From the NCBI GenBank assembly GCA_035582835.1, contig JAYKAV010003365.1, forward strand, positions 312,411-376,410: DNA of 64,000 nucleotides, read 5' to 3'. Made by a program: the position numbers and the translations under genes. The stretch is from Phoebastria nigripes (Eukaryota; Chordata; Aves; Procellariiformes; Diomedeidae). Below, in pieces: positions 61,407 through 64,000 of the stretch (position 1 is its first letter; each line of letters starts with the position of its first letter). The notes beneath the pieces were generated by a model, which searched no databases, was not told the DNA's origin, and saw nothing but the letters and a program-made list of their open reading frames with translations.

Positions 61407-62432
61407 ATCATAGAATCATAGAATAGTTTGGGTTGGAAGGAACCTTTCAAGGTCATCTAGTCCAACCCCCTGCTACGGACAGGGACATCTTCAACTAGAT
61501 CAGGTTGCTCAGAGCCTCGTCCAACCTGACCTTGAATGTTTCCAGGGATGGGGCATCTACACCTCCCTGGGCAACCTGTTCCAGTGTTTCACCACCCTCA
61601 TTGTGAAAAATTTCTTCCTTATATCTAGTCTAAATCTATCCTCTTTGAGTTTAAAGCCATTCCCCCTTGTCCTGTCNCAACAGGCCCTCCTAAAAAGTTT
61701 GCCGCCATCTTTTTTATAAGCCCCCTTTAAGTACTGATAGGCTGTAATAAGGTCTCCCCGAAGCCTTCTCTTCTCTGGGCTGAACAACCCCAACTCTCTC
61801 AGCCTTTCTCCATAGGAGAGGCGTTCCATCCCCCTGATCATTTTCGTGGCCCTCCTCTGGACCCGCTCCAACAGGTCCATGTCTTCCTTGTGCTGAGGGT
61901 TCCAGAGCTGGACACAGTACTCCAGGTGGGGTCTCACCAGAGCAGAGTAGAGGGGCAGAATCACCTCCCTCAACCTGCTGGCCACGCTTCTTTTGATGCA
62001 GCCCAGGATACGGTTGGCCTTCTGGGCTGCGAGCGCACATTGCTGGCTCATGTCCAGCTTTTCATGCACCAGTACCCCCAAGTCCTTCTCGGCAGGGCTG
62101 CTCTCAATCCCTTCACCGCCCAGCCTGTATTGATAGTGGGGGTTGCCCCGACCCAGGTGCAGGACCTTGCACTTGGCCTTGTTGATCCTCATGAGGTTCA
62201 CACGGGCCCACTTCTNGAGCTTGTCCAGGTCCCTCTGGATGGCATCCCGTCCCTCAGGCGTGTCGACTGCACCACTCAGCTTGGTGTCGTCTGCAAACTT
62301 GCTGGGGGTGCACTNGATCCCACTGTCTATGTCATTGATGAAGATATTAAACAGTACNGGTCCCAATACAGACCCTGTGGGATGCCACTCGTCGCCGATC
62401 TCCATCTGGACATTGAGCCGTTGACCACTGCC
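61407..62432 (-). mobile_element. CR1 LINE, 3' 1.0 kb, antisense, 434 bases upstream of the WASF1 exon
   Basis: The plus-strand left end 'atcatagaatcatagaatag' marks the 3' terminus. The body follows the same order and wording as the copy at 11961-14491, differing by only a few bases per hundred by eye. The truncation is at 'gttgaccactgc' (about 62432). The two copies share a diagnostic 3' UTR ('ggacatcttcaactagatca'), so they come from the same subfamily. Confidence 0.95.
61557..62432 (-). pseudogene. CR1 ORF2 fragment: catalytic RT box to near the C-terminus
   Basis: The minus frame carries [73 protein letters not shown] and [21 protein letters not shown] one-base loss in a C run near 62373 ('gaccctgtggg' against 'gacccctgcggg' in the sibling) shifts the frame just upstream of the GSVLG motif. 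Another one-base loss near 61560 ('ctacacctccc' against 'ctaccacctccc') changes the C-terminus. Start and endonuclease are missing. Non-functional but relatively young. Confidence 0.9.

Positions 62433-64000
<1,568 letters not shown>

Overview
This is a stretch of vertebrate nuclear DNA, almost certainly from a bird. It is AT-rich and nearly gene-free, with scattered single ambiguous bases and one 520-base assembly gap. Its interspersed repeats are dominated by CR1 LINEs of the avian kind: short 3' UTR, an 8-base terminal repeat of the TAGAATCA type, and 5' truncation. One short piece resembles an avian ERVL-type LTR. There is no bacterial-style gene organisation, CRISPR array or RNA gene that I can support.

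The only host coding sequence I can identify is near the right edge, on the plus strand. A 133-base coding segment (62895-63027), inside an exon starting about 62867, encodes the N-terminus of WASF1 (WAVE1), with good acceptor and donor sites. The remaining 62 kb to the left shows no other convincing exon. The simplest reading is that most of it is a 5'-UTR intron of WASF1. In mammals WASF1 has a long 5' non-coding region and lies head-to-head with CDC40, so that promoter would lie left of this window. This is inference.

Layout: 1-10 kb, unique AT-rich DNA with simple repeats and a possible hAT remnant. 10.4-14.5 kb, an old CR1 fragment followed by a 2.5 kb CR1 with most of ORF2. 20-24 kb, an internally deleted CR1, an LTR fragment and three plus-strand CR1 pieces. 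26-29 kb, A/C-rich tracts, a 45-base polypyrimidine tract and an ancient L3-like fragment. 32.5-33.3 and 45.0-45.3 kb, two pieces that look like one old uncharacterised repeat family. 35.8-37.6 kb, a heavily eroded L3/CR1-like LINE. 41.3-44.6 kb, an unexplained region with an inverted repeat around a 48-base T run. 48.1-48.7, 57.4-57.9, 59.3-60.4 and 61.4-62.4 kb, further LINE copies. 62.87 kb, the WASF1 exon.

All the long LINE copies are antisense to WASF1, as expected inside a transcribed intron. I found no convincing new biological system. The observations most worth a second look are the inverted repeat at 43 kb and its surroundings, the old repeat family at 33 and 45 kb, the ancient LINEs, and the clustering of ambiguous bases in CR1 copies and at CpG-type sites.
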